Assembly (NCBI GenBank): GCA_009746045.1
Contig: RPFO01000165.1
Coordinates: 3,035,005-3,077,504, forward strand
Origin: Mesostigma viride
Taxonomy: Eukaryota > Streptophyta > Mesostigmatophyceae > Mesostigmatales > Mesostigmataceae
Direction: 5' to 3'
Length of the DNA stretch: 42,500 nucleotides
Shown here: positions 9,536-18,510 of the stretch, piece by piece
How the letters are laid out: every line of letters begins with the position of its first letter
Numbering within the stretch: the first letter of the stretch is position 1
Position numbers and translations under genes: made by a program
The notes under the pieces: generated by a model
Database searches by the model: none
Told to the model about the DNA's origin: nothing
The model's input: only the letters and a program-made list of their open reading frames with translations

Positions 9536-10912
9536 CTATTTACAGGGGATGATGTAGCTAGTCACTGCTGCCCCGACTGGCCCCTGCCCCAGCAGGCTTG
9601 GCCTTCCTGTCAGGACACTCACGACGCCAGTGACCTTCCTTGCCACACACAAAGCATGCTCCACCCTTCTTCCCAGACCCAGCCCCACCCTTGCCAGGCT
9701 TCCCTGGCCTCCCTGAGACTGTCCACCCTGCTTGCCCTGGTTGCCTTGAGCTTGGCCCTTGCCTTGCCCTTGGCCACCCTTACCCTGCTGACCACCAGCT
9801 TGCTGGCTCCCAACCCCTCCTTGGGAACCTGCACCCTTGCCACCCTGAGCCCCCTGCCTCTGGCGCCTGAAGCGCTTACGCTTGTTGGGCCTTGCCCCAT
9901 CACGGGCTGGGTACCCGGGGACATCACCTTGGCCCTGCACAGCGGAGGTGGCATTGCTGCCATGGGACTGGATAGCTTTGCAGGCAGGATCTGGCTTCCT
10001 TATGCTGAGGATTACAAGCTCCAGAGCACGCAAGGAGCCATCAGTCTGGTTAAGAAACATGCGGGCACTGTTCCTCCCATCCACACTCAAACCCATACGG
10101 TCCAGGAAATAGTCTGCCAAGGCCCTATCTGTGACCAGGAAGCCATACTTGGCCCCCTTGTCCCTGATACGGTTGAGCCTAGCCCATTCCTCTGCCACAG
10201 GACCCACTATCTCAAAGGTGTCATACTGATGTTTATAGTAGTTGGTGAGGTTGAGAACCTTGTCAGAGAACTCCTCCCTCAACCCATCCAGGAACTGTGC
10301 CCAGGTTAGCTTATCCTTGACACCAGTCCTAGCCTTTTCCCTGACACGCTCTGACGAGTCCCTGTTGCACGTGGACGAGTGAAACACTTGCACTAGGTTG
10401 ACAGTGGGGTCCACGGAGAGCACAACCAGCTCCATGTCCTCTAGCCACTTGTCTAGGCTTCCTGTGCTAGTGGTGGGTTAAGAGGCTTTTGTCCATTCAT
10501 AAGCGTGACTGCACTCATGTGAGGTCTCGACCCTGGCAGCGCTTTCACCGGCTCCACCACAGTGGGTGTCACAGCAACAACGCCACTTGGGCCAGCAAGC
10601 ACAGGGGAGAGCACATCCACGTGAGGCCTCTTACCATTGCCGTCAGCGGAGGGTCCCTCTTACGCTTCTCCACGGCAGGTTGCCCATTCGCCACCGTTAT
10701 TGCATCAGATGCTCCTAGTGCCCGCGCCTTGCGCGCCTCCTCCACCGAGTCTTCGTGCCGTCTCTTGCTGCCTGGTCTCTTTCCCCCATCGCCCTCGCTG
10801 GCTGGGATCGCCTCCCCCACCAGCTGCTCCTTGTCTTGCCGAGGCTCCTGGCTTGCTCCAGCCGGTGCCTCCATCTCGCCCTTGTCGCCGTCTCCCGGTT
10901 TGCCACGAGGCA
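9536..10912 (-). CDS. gag: Gag, frameshifted (element 1)
   Basis: Gag probably starts at MPRGKPGD (10912), after which a charged, Lys/Glu-rich N-terminus runs to about 10630. The frame then shifts (through about 10500-10435) into a 299-codon frame containing the helical core (KDKLTWAQFLDGLREEFSDK, YYKHQYDTFEIVGPVAEEW). A Gly/Gln-rich basic tail follows, and after another shift a CCHC zinc knuckle CFVCGKEGHWRREC at about 9655-9614. The knuckle is the RNA-packaging signature of nucleocapsid. Gag would form the virus-like particle that carries the element RNA. Three or more frame changes are needed, so this copy is either inactive or carries sequence errors. Confidence 0.75.
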
Positions 10913-11421
10913 TTATATACAGTGGGATGGCAAAACAAAACAGGCGATAGACAAGGAAAACAGGCTCAAGCGCTGGTGCTGCCGGAAGAAGCCGCTGGAT
11001 GCTCTCAGCTATGGCCTCCTCCTCACGCTCCTGCGCTGTGCGTGCCACCGGTGTCCCCACGCGTGGAACTGAGCGGACCTCCTCCGCGTTGTAAGGACCG
11101 AGCACACGGCTCACCGGCCTCCCGGCTGCTGTCTGCTCTACCGGCAGTCTAGGCGCACTGCCACGGCGATACCACTGAAGATTTCTGACCCACCGACTAC
11201 CACCACCTCGCCGGTCGTTCCGCGAGCCCCGACCAATCTCCCCAAAATCGTGTTCCGGCTCAAAGGGGATGTTTAACTCTGCCCTGCGCCTGGCCGAGTA
11301 TCCCTCGTTTGTGCCGTCACCCTCGTCAATCTGTTGTGACGAGCGGGCTATGATTCCCGTTGGCCGGTCCACGAACTGATCGTGGAACTCCTCGTCGGAA
11401 CGTCTCGACCGGTGATGACTG

Positions 11422-12135
11422 TCACCGTCGGCCCAGTCGCCCCTGGCCTGCTCTGCAACCTCGGAGTGTCCAAGGTCGACCAAATCCCCGGCGGCGCGTA
11501 GTGATCACCCAGTGATCGGCGTGACCACGCGCCTCTTGGATCAGAATGTTGACCAGGTGCTCACACGTTTGAGCCACCACCTCGGCCGAATCCCACGGGC
11601 TATCGGCCTCGCGCGTCTGCGCGTCCCGTATGATATGTGACGCGTCGGTCCCCTCCCCCAGCGAGCTTGTCGCCACCCAGTGATTATACAATCTGGTTCC
11701 ACCTAAACAGATGGCCACCAGTTGGCCCAGCGTTTCACGCGCTAAGTCCAGCGCCTGGATGGTTACGTGCCCGCCCTGGTACGCAACTTCTAAACTGTAG
11801 ATCAACGAAGCAATTTCGTCGCGAATGGCGACGAGGCGCTCCGTGCAGACCCGTCCTGTTTCCCCTGGCGACGTCGTCGCCCTAATCCTCATCACCACAG
11901 GGTCGTTTGCCGACGGCCCTGCTGCGTTACCGAACACAGCGACCCAACCTCCTTCCGCAAGGCCCCTTGCAACGTGGGCCGCTTGCACAAATGTAGAAGC
12001 GTTGGACGGGTGATTATAGGGGAAGAATGCGTCTTCGCGCGCCGGCAACTCTGGAGCTGCTTCGCGCCTGGGAGATGACTCAGGTGCGTAACCCGAGCCT
12101 CGGCCGACATGAAACCTTTGCAAACAGAAATGCAA
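11422..12135 (-). CDS. Accessory ORF upstream of gag (element 1)
   Basis: A 237-codon frame between the 5' LTR and gag, starting 8 bp inside the LTR boundary. I do not recognise it. It is largely helical, for example ERLVAIRDEIASLIYSLEVA and LARETLGQLVAICLGG, with NHWVATSSLGEG following. It lacks a zinc knuckle, a signal peptide or a clear membrane span. The last 20 or so codons (after HWVITTRRR) look out of phase, and the frame at 11483-10913 may be its true continuation, through a Ser/Arg-rich, acidic segment. Element 3 has a frame of almost the same length (236 codons, 23924-24634) in the same place with similar composition. A shared lineage-specific protein is inferred. It could also be a divergent N-terminal gag module. 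Confidence 0.55.
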   Translation of the reverse strand: MHFCLQRFHVGRGSGYAPESSPRREAAPELPAREDAFFPYNHPSNASTFVQAAHVARGLAEGGWVAVFGNAAGPSANDPVVMRIRATTSPGETGRVCTERLVAIRDEIASLIYSLEVAYQGGHVTIQALDLARETLGQLVAICLGGTRLYNHWVATSSLGEGTDASHIIRDAQTREADSPWDSAEVVAQTCEHLVNILIQEARGHADHWVITTRRRGFGRPWTLRGCRAGQGRLGRR

Positions 12136-12142
12136 TAGTACG

Positions 12143-12790
12143 AGTTAGCGAGCAGCCAGAACTGTGAGTTCCTGGTCTCTCACGCCACACAACGGGATGA
12201 GCCAAAGTTGCAAGGCAGCAACCTTTTAACCCGTGCACCAAGCCACGACCACGGTGAGCGGTTCCACGTCCAATGTGGGAGCCTCGGTTCGTGCTTGCCA
12301 AGATAGCTGGTCATCCCCCATGACCAAGCTATATCCTTTGCGTTGTTCCTCGTTCCCATCGGCGTGACGAGGCACGTGCAGGCAGGCAAGCAAATCCTCA
12401 ACGTCCACTGGCATCAGTGCAGAGCCAGGACGAACTGGATTTGCCTAGACTCTGCAACCTAGGAAGTACAGGACCTGTCACAAGCCTGCAAGGCCTAGTA
12501 TCCTTGCAGACCTGTGCCAGTTCCTGTAGTCCACCAGTCACAGGCTGCTGCTCCTCTGGTCTACGTGGACCACAGTCACGTGATAGTCAGGCTAAGCCTG
12601 TGCAGGCACGGCCTGCCACGTGTCCTGTCCACTATACCAGAGGACTGTACCCTAGTCGGCCACGGACGGCTAGGACTTCGGGACCTCATATCTTTCTCGT
12701 CCCTTGTCTGTTTCAGGCGGTCAGCACGGCGTTGGAAAGGTCTTTCCAAACTGCATCCACTTAGCATATTGGTTGCCCAAAATGCTAACT
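12143..12790 (-). repeat. Element 1 LTR (5' LTR)
   Basis: Same 648 bp as 4339-4986 with no mismatch seen. In element orientation it starts AGTTAGC at 12790 and ends GCTAACT at 12143. The sequence following it inside the element (CGTACTATTGCATT) does not match a tRNA 3' end that I recognise, so the primer-binding site is unassigned. Confidence 0.9.
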
Positions 12791-12794
12791 AGCT
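12791..12794. repeat. Target site duplication AGCT (copy 2)
   Basis: Matches 4335-4338 on the other side of element 1. Confidence 0.75.
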
Positions 12795-13271
12795 GCGAGC
12801 TGAAGGCGGGGGCGAGACCAGCCGGCCGGCCAGGCTGGTCGAAGAAGGGGCGTCAGATACGCGGTGGGAAAACCGGCCGTCAGCTCCGTTGCGGAAAAAG
12901 TGGGTGTTGAGATGGAGTTGCCGGCACAGGGCCAGCAGTGAGGCGTGTGACCCGTAAAACACGAGCTCCAGTATCTTGATGGGTGGCATGTCGAAAAAGG
13001 CAGGCCTGTTGACGTCGAATGTGGTAAAGAGCCTATCAACGTCATAATCACGCTCAGACCAGCCAGGTTCGCCTGGGCGACTGCGCTTTGGGTCAGGCGA
13101 TACAGAGGGCGAGGAAAGCCCGGGAGGGTTCGGGGCGACCACCAGTGCGCGACTAGTGTCACCACTGCCTTCCGGCCCTGATGGCGAAGCTGCAGCCGGA
13201 GCTGCAGACGTATTTTCATTGCCGAGCGCAGCCTCCAGGCTGCGTTGCGTCGAGGAGCGTTTGCTCGTCAT
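12791..13271 (-). pseudogene. LINE ORF1-like protein, N-terminal half
   Basis: The frame opens with MTSKRSSTQRSLEAALG at 13271 and stays open for about 160 codons to the LTR of element 1. It has a Ser/Pro-rich, basic N-terminus (SPDPKRSRPGEPGW) and then a compact hydrophobic segment (FFDMPPIKILELVFYGSHA, LLALCRQLHLNTHFF). Removing element 1 and one AGCT brings this end next to 4334, where the C-terminal half continues, but one base out of phase. Together the halves give about 440 codons, the size of a LINE ORF1 protein. I recognise no domain in this half, so the ORF1 assignment rests on the C-terminal half. Confidence 0.5.
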
Positions 13272-13453
13272 ATATTGCGTAATGGCTTCGGAAAATTATA
13301 TCAGCATGTGCGTCTTAGAAAGACGCGTCGATTGTGATATTCACGGCTAAATTCGGTGCTCAAACGTGAAAGTTATGAGCTCCGCCATCAGCCATGGCTA
13401 CCTCGTGGCCTCGTCTGTGCCATATCCAGTTCTCAGGGATATGTGCTACATTT

Positions 13454-13818
13454 ACTCCCAAGGGAGTTATGTTCAACACCAGATGATGAATTAGCATTAT
13501 TTAGCCATGTACATGTCTGCCTATGATGGGCTCCACACCAGATGATGCATAGCATTATTTAGTCATGGGCTTCGCCCATGCAGAGAGTTACTCTCTGCTG
13601 AGATGCCATGCCCAAGCCATTACCTAGCCATAATAATCTTCCACCCCATGCCAGGCCTTTTAGGTATGATACATCATGGTGGTGCAGGTGCACCTTGTGC
13701 ACCCAGAGTAGGTGCGGTCTACATCCCCTCACCTGCAGGTTGTAGCTCAGAATGTATTACAAACCAAACGCCCCCTCTCAGGGCTATGGGTTACATAAGC
13801 TCCCACAGAGTTATGTAA
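13454..13818. repeat. Cluster of short perfect hairpins and direct repeats
   Basis: Within 365 bp: ACTCCC-AA-GGGAGT (13454-13467), CATGGGC-TTC-GCCCATG (13564-13580), directly abutting CAGAGAG-TTA-CTCTCTG (13581-13597), GGTGCAC-CTT-GTGCACC (13687-13703), and TTACATAA...TTATGTAA (13791-13818). A 33-34-bp direct repeat starting ACACCAGATGATG is at 13476-13509 and 13535-13567. Three of the hairpins have a 7-bp stem and a 3-nt loop. There is no coding sequence here. Confidence 0.75.
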
Positions 13819-14939
13819 TTAATTAATGGGGTGGATGGTGTAGCTATCTCACTGTTCCTAGTGACAGGGTTGCGGGCAGGGCAGGTGACAGGCATGCCAG
13901 GGGCCAAAACAATGTCCACGGCCTTTGCTATGCCAACAAAGCGGCCCATGAATTGAGTGAGACAACTATGAATGATCAAGTAGGCCCAAATAGGCAACAG
14001 TCACAACCCCGTCAATCTGCCCTGGGTCTCTTGATCTCCCTCTTCGCAGCCGGTGGACAGCTGTCACTGCCAGCATCCCGTTTCACGCCAGCTGGCGCCC
14101 CTTGCTCTTCCTCTTCCTTCCGTTCCTGGCTATTCTCTGGCAGACGCGGCGGCCGTTGAAAGCCCTGCATGTCAAGCGCCAGCTCGGATGCGTACGAGGC
14201 CTGAGCATCATGCAATGGAACAAAAAAGAATCACAGAAAAGGGCCGGAAAAAGGGTTATTAAAAAGTTTGCAAAAAGGGCCGAGAAAACGGTTGTTGAAA
14301 AGTGTGCAAAATGGGTCGCAACACAACCATCCCCAAACTTCGTATATGCCGATTCATATCAATGAGACATGCCGATTCATATGGTGAATCGTCAGTGTCA
14401 AGTGTCACTGAGACCTGAGTCAGCCACACACATGGCACGCAAGCGTTTGTGTATTTCGTAAGTGGATGGGTTAGGCTTGGGGTGTCCAAAGGAGGACACG
14501 AATTGATTAAAACCAGCCGGCTGTGGGGGCGGGTGTGTGGCGCTGTGTGTGATTGCCCATGTGCTTGCGGTGCTGGTGACTGTGGTGTGGCGGCCCCGCA
14601 GCGGCAAAAGTGGAGGCGGCAATGGTGTCGACGGTATTTTTGCGGTGGCAGTGGCTAGGATTCGCAAGGGCCACCGCTTGCCGTAAGGGGTCGCTTTGCC
14701 CAGTTCTAGGGTGGCGGTGGCAGCAGGGGCAGGAGCCAGGGTGACGGGTGGCGACCGTGCTGCCGTGGTTTGACCTTAATCTCTGCATGATTCCATTTTA
14801 TAAATATACATTTCCGCCATGATGATGGTGAGGATTGTGCTGCCAGGGTTGGCTTACAAAGGGGGAAACGGATGGAAGCATTCTGGCCTCTGGGTCGGGC
14901 AGAATGGACAAGCTATTGCTTCACAAAGGCCATCCCTAT
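13819..14939. other. Non-coding stretch
   Basis: No supported gene. A 67-codon minus-strand frame (14215-14012) ends in a basic stretch (KRDAGSD, KREIKRPRAD) but has no other support. A 36-bp tandem duplication lies at 14240-14311, and GCCGATTCATAT occurs twice near 14347 and 14371. Confidence 0.5.
14240..14311. repeat. 36-bp tandem duplication
   Basis: Two units, 14240-14275 and 14276-14311, both beginning AGGGCCG and ending GCAAAA, with about seven differences. The period is a multiple of three. In one plus-strand frame it gives two related basic 12-residue segments, RAGKRVIKKFAK and RAEKTVVEKCAK. Confidence 0.7.
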
Positions 14940-14940
14940 T

Positions 14941-15100
14941 GTAGAGTACACAACCCCCTGTTCTAGAGTATGCAAACCCCTTTTCTAGAGTATGCAGCCC
15001 CCTTTTCTAAAGTATGGACCCCCCTTTTCTAGAGTATGCAACCCCCTTTTCTTAAGTATGGAACCTCCTTTTCTAGAGTTTGCAACCCCCTTTTCTACAG
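14941..15100. repeat. 22-bp tandem repeat, seven to eight copies
   Basis: The CTAGAG-type core recurs at 14941, 14963, 14985, 15007, 15029, 15051, 15073 and 15095, exactly 22 bp apart. Consensus CTAGAGTATGCAACCCCCTT plus two T, with one to four substitutions per unit. There are no spacers, so it is a minisatellite and not a CRISPR array. Confidence 0.9.
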
Positions 15101-16139
15101 CATCTGAGTATGAGATCCCACTTACTAGAGTATTGAACGTGCAACCATATCCAGAGCAAACCTAAGCCCATAAGCGCTTAACTAAGCTAGATTGGCGAGT
15201 GCTCTTATGCATGGAGGCCATGATGAGGACACCCTAGCCACTTTTCAAGCTCACAAGACATTCTCAGCAAGCAACAAAGACCAAGTGACACTTTACACAG
15301 AGTATCAATGGGTGGGCACTCCCAAAGCCCTCATTCTGAGCTAATAAGGAGGAAGGAAACATGCCATGCATGGGCTGCCGTCAGCTCATGGCCTGCTTGT
15401 CTTCATAAAGCATTCCTGCAAAAAGCCCCAAACACTTCTGCAAAACATCGATGCAAGCAATGCTACAATTATGGCGCTGTGTTCAGGATACATGAAGAAA
15501 TTCTGACATCTGGCACCTCAGCCTAGCCATTTCTTGCACCGGAATAGCGTATTGTCACATCAATCTCCGAGAACAGAGGTCTACACAACGGGGTTGTTTG
15601 CCTGCATAGTAGCCTTCTTCGATTGCGCAAAGGCGCGTCATTGACGAAGCATCATGTTTCCGGCAGATTTACGCTTAGGATACAATTTGGAGCTTTTTTT
15701 CCTGGAATTTTGCAACATACTACAGGTATAGATGACAAGTTATATCCCCTGCGAGGGTTGTGGGTGAACCCTGGATACGCCCCTAAAACTCCTCAGGCTC
15801 CGGGAGAGGCCTTTATATTCTCCCAATCCGGCGCCTCTAAATGTGTTCCAAGCCTATCTGTGTGGCTCTGGACCATGGGGCAGCCTTACTGCATCCGCCA
15901 CGCTTTTGCTATGCCGAAGCTTCATTGCACCCACAGTTGCGCCCGCATCATGATGCGGAGAGAGCGCTCTGTGGCCTGCCCACTTAGGGCAGTAGAGAAG
16001 CTAGGGGCGCCCTCCCTCCTCTCATCATGTGTATAGGGGTTGAAGGTTCCTTTATTGGTACCCACGTGACGCAGATACGTGATAATTAATTAATTTATTA
16101 ATCCGCTGCGGGTGCGTAACCTAAGCATCCTGTTTCCAG
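15101..16139. other. Non-coding stretch
   Basis: I see no supported gene, repeat family or RNA here. The longest plus-strand frame (15623-16036) lacks any recognisable motif. An AT-rich TTAATTAATTTATTAAT tract lies near 16085. Confidence 0.5.
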
Positions 16140-16726
16140 CCTATTGTTGATGACGTACCTCAAAAACCCTGAGTTGGCGCCCTTCCACAAATCGCCTGGC
16201 AGACTTCACCACAGAGTGTTGGCGGGCAGGAACAGAGACCGTACTGAACAGCTTCTTCCCCTCCGGCAAGACAATACTAGTTCCCAGCATCGGGTTGGAC
16301 ACAGATGCATCGCCTGGACCAGCCCAGGGCCCAACCTGCCATACGCACTCAGAGAGAACTACCCTGATTGTCCCCAGGCGAGCAAGTTGATCTTCAGTAG
16401 CGTCGCCATCCGGCGATGTTTTCGCCCGCGCAAATGCTTATTGGTCGACGCCGTTGAACACCAAAATGCACAACTTCTGGTCAGACGTGGAATAGTCGAT
16501 CCACCGGGATCTAACCCCGTCAAGGAACAGACGTGCCGCAAATCTTTCTTTTTGCAAGCTGTGCATCCCCGGCTCTTTCAGCCTGATTCGTATAACGTAT
16601 GGAATGGGATCGCCCGTTTCGGATTTCGGGACGACCACGCAATCCCGTCCCATCCGCAAGCCTCACAATTTCCAACCGTTTACCGTGGCTTTCCAACCAC
16701 ATCTCATATTCGTTATTCTGAGCCAT
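16140..16726 (-). pseudogene. Broken DUF7918-like protein
   Basis: The minus strand starts MAQNNEYEMWLESHGKRLEI at 16726. After a one-base shift near 16645 it continues GRDCVVVPKSETGDPIPYVI, then FAARLFLDGV and CILVFNGVDQ, meets a stop near 16440, and resumes with LGTIRVVLSECVWQVGPW and SVVKSARRFVEGRQLRVF to about 16140. The order (EMW.E..GKRLE, an extended-strand block ending LFLDGV, then a GTI block and a basic C-terminus) resembles the DUF7918 family, known mainly from fungi and of unknown function. That match is from memory of the family pattern. At least two disruptions make it non-functional as read. Confidence 0.4.
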
Positions 16727-17080
16727 GGCGACAGTTCACCTGCCAAAATTCCCTGGAAATCCCGTTCGTTTTTACTCACGAAGGCCTAAACGACCAGAAT
16801 CACATTCCTAAGCGCAGCAGCGTGCACCAATTAGGGTCTGAAACTCGCTGACTGGTCCGACAGTACAATTGCAAACACTTCTCGAGAATTTCAACGCCGC
16901 AGTGTACAATTAAATTGCTGGGAAATATTATGCGCGGTGCTTGGAAGCAAAAATGGTCATTTCAGCCTAGGTAATCGCCAGTTGCATGCCAAGCAAGCCT
17001 CGTGGAAAGATAATCCCTTTCTTCAGTATCGCGACCTCCTGTTCGAAACGGCCTTCTCCGATTGAAAAGGACACTAATCT

Positions 17081-17105
17081 GGCGGAGCCAATTTTCGGAA
17101 GAACC
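17081..17105 (+). repeat. 25-bp inverted repeat, left arm
   Basis: Begins GGCGGAGCCAATTTTC and is the exact reverse complement of 17645-17669. The arms are about 540 bp apart, with no open frame between them. Confidence 0.8.
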
Positions 17106-17644
17106 GCTAGGTTAATTCGCCAGAATTGGCAAAGCTTATAAGGCCGTACACGTGAGAAAATCCGGGTAAATGGGTATTTTTTATTAACCAATAAGATTTT
17201 ATTAACCAATAATTTGTTCCACCGCGCCACAGGCACTAAGCCACCCCCGCCCACCTCCGGTGGCTTGCGCCACCTTTACCCCAGTCAACCCGTCGCCCCT
17301 CGGGTTGGGGACAACGCCTCCACCATCCGACGGCCCCAATCCCTCGCGTCGCGTCTATGTGGTTCCGTAGTTTGCTTGTTTTGTATTGGTTGTTTATGTG
17401 TAGTATTTTGTAGTATTTTGGACGGACGACCCGAGCCGCTAACTTAGCGGGTTTATCGCGGCCGTTGGATCCATCATCGGACGCTCCAGATTGTCGGAGG
17501 CTAACGTTTTAACTTTTTTCATTGTGCCTTCGTATATCGTTAGGTTAGGCCGTACACGAGAAAACATAGGAATACTGGAATAGGGGATGGAAATCCGTTA
17601 GTCCATCCACCGAATTTGTCCCTAATTTGCAAGCACAAGGGTGA

Positions 17645-17669
17645 GGTTCTTCCGAAAATTGGCTCCGCC
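17645..17669 (-). repeat. 25-bp inverted repeat, right arm
   Basis: Exact reverse complement of 17081-17105, 25 of 25 bases. Confidence 0.8.
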
Positions 17670-17774
17670 GTAGAGTTTCAACGGGCAAGTTGCAAACACG
17701 CACGTTACTTGATTGTTGCGATATATCCGGCCCTCGGGCACTAAAGATTGTCTGCTGCTCGTGTGCGGCGTTGG

Positions 17775-18022
17775 CCACCACCACCACCACCACCACCACC
17801 ATGCACCACCACCACCACCACCACCACCACCACCACCACCACCACCACCACCACCACCACCACCACCACCACCACCACCACCACCACCACCACCACCACC
17901 ACCACCACCACCACCACCACCACCACCACCACTACCACCACCACCACCACCACCACCACCACCACCACCACCACCACCACCACCACCACCACCACCACCA
18001 CCACCACCACCACCACCACCAC
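17775..18022. repeat. (CCA)n trinucleotide microsatellite
   Basis: About 248 bp of nearly pure CCA/CAC with one ATG interruption near 17801 and one CAC-to-TAC change near 17933. The long frames through it (poly-His, poly-Pro, poly-Thr, poly-Val on the other strand) are by-products of the repeat. It abuts the first base of element 2's LTR. Confidence 0.95.
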
Positions 18023-18408
18023 AGTTAGTCTAAGTCTCCCGCCTGTAGCCTAAGTGGACACGTGTCAGCACCGCCGGCGCCCAATTGGGTACTGGGACGG
18101 TGCTGGACTAGAGCAGTCGTGGTATGGACACGTGGCTATACTCAGTATGTGATGAGCCGGTACCTCAGTACCGGAACTGTAGTTGTCATGTTAGGACTGA
18201 CTAGATCAGGTTGTAACTGATAGGCTAGTCCGTCCAGGATCAGTAAGTTAGTTTAACTTACGCAAAGTCTGGCCAGCCATCGTTGACGGCTGGCCAGCGG
18301 TATATGTGCCACATTATCCTAATGCCAAGGTGTCTCGTCGTCTCCACACTGGCCATTTGGCATCGTTTGCGTGCACTGAGTTTCCCAAGCTCTCAGCCTG
18401 CACTAACT
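18023..18408 (+). repeat. Element 2 LTR (5' LTR)
   Basis: Begins AGTTAGT at 18023 and ends ACTAACT at 18408, a perfect 7-bp inverted terminal repeat of the same non-TG...CA kind as element 1. CTAAGTGGA occurs at LTR position 28, against position 27 in element 1. It contains strong hairpins: GTAAGTTA-GTT-TAACTTAC (18243-18261) and CTGGCCAGCC with GGCTGGCCAG (18269-18297), plus CCGGTAC-CTCA-GTACCGG near 18160. The 3' LTR would lie beyond the window, so the boundary rests on the family pattern. Confidence 0.65.
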
Positions 18409-18510
18409 TGCATTAAAAAGCACTCCGTGAGGTGTGCATTTTTTGACGACAAGCGTTCAAGCGTTCATTTCGCAAAAACCCATTTCATTTTCTACCCACA
18501 TTTCTGAAAC

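Larger units (their letters stand above)
4339..12790 (-). mobile_element. Copia-like LTR retrotransposon, element 1 (complete)
   Basis: An 8,452-bp element on the minus strand, bounded by two 648-bp LTRs with no difference visible by eye. It inserted within a LINE ORF1-like gene with an AGCT duplication. Order in element direction: 5' LTR (12790-12143), extra ORF (12135-11422), gag (about 10912-9536), integrase (9262-8196), protease-reverse transcriptase-RNase H (8195-5994), a 1-kb 3' UTR, polypurine tract (5004-4987), 3' LTR. The RNase H and RT are of Ty1/copia type, but the protease follows the integrase. Identical LTRs imply a recent insertion, yet gag and pol contain frameshifts, so the copy is non-autonomous or the frameshifts are sequence errors. 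Confidence 0.9.
16727..17774. other. Non-coding stretch with inverted and direct repeats
   Basis: No gene is supported. TTATTAACCAATA occurs twice around 17187-17212. A perfect 25-bp inverted repeat sits at 17081-17105 and 17645-17669, and a direct repeat GGCCGTACACG at about 17142 and 17548. Confidence 0.5.

Noticed and set aside
9656-10309. 217-codon plus-strand frame
   Set aside because: Antisense to element 1 gag with its zinc knuckle. The Leu/Pro-rich composition mirrors the Gly/Gln-rich gag tail.
11422-12135. Envelope-like gene in the accessory ORF
   Set aside because: It has no signal peptide, no convincing transmembrane anchor and no cysteine pattern, and it lies before gag rather than after pol.
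14012-14215. Small minus-strand gene of 67 codons with a basic C-terminus
   Set aside because: No homologous motif, start context or neighbour supports it. The length is within chance for this composition.
14941-15100. CRISPR array or telomere-like repeat
   Set aside because: Contiguous 22-bp units without spacers, and the unit does not resemble a plant or algal telomere repeat.
17690-18053. Poly-His, poly-Pro, poly-Thr and poly-Val reading frames
   Set aside because: All are translations of the (CCA)n microsatellite in different frames, with no flanking coding sequence.
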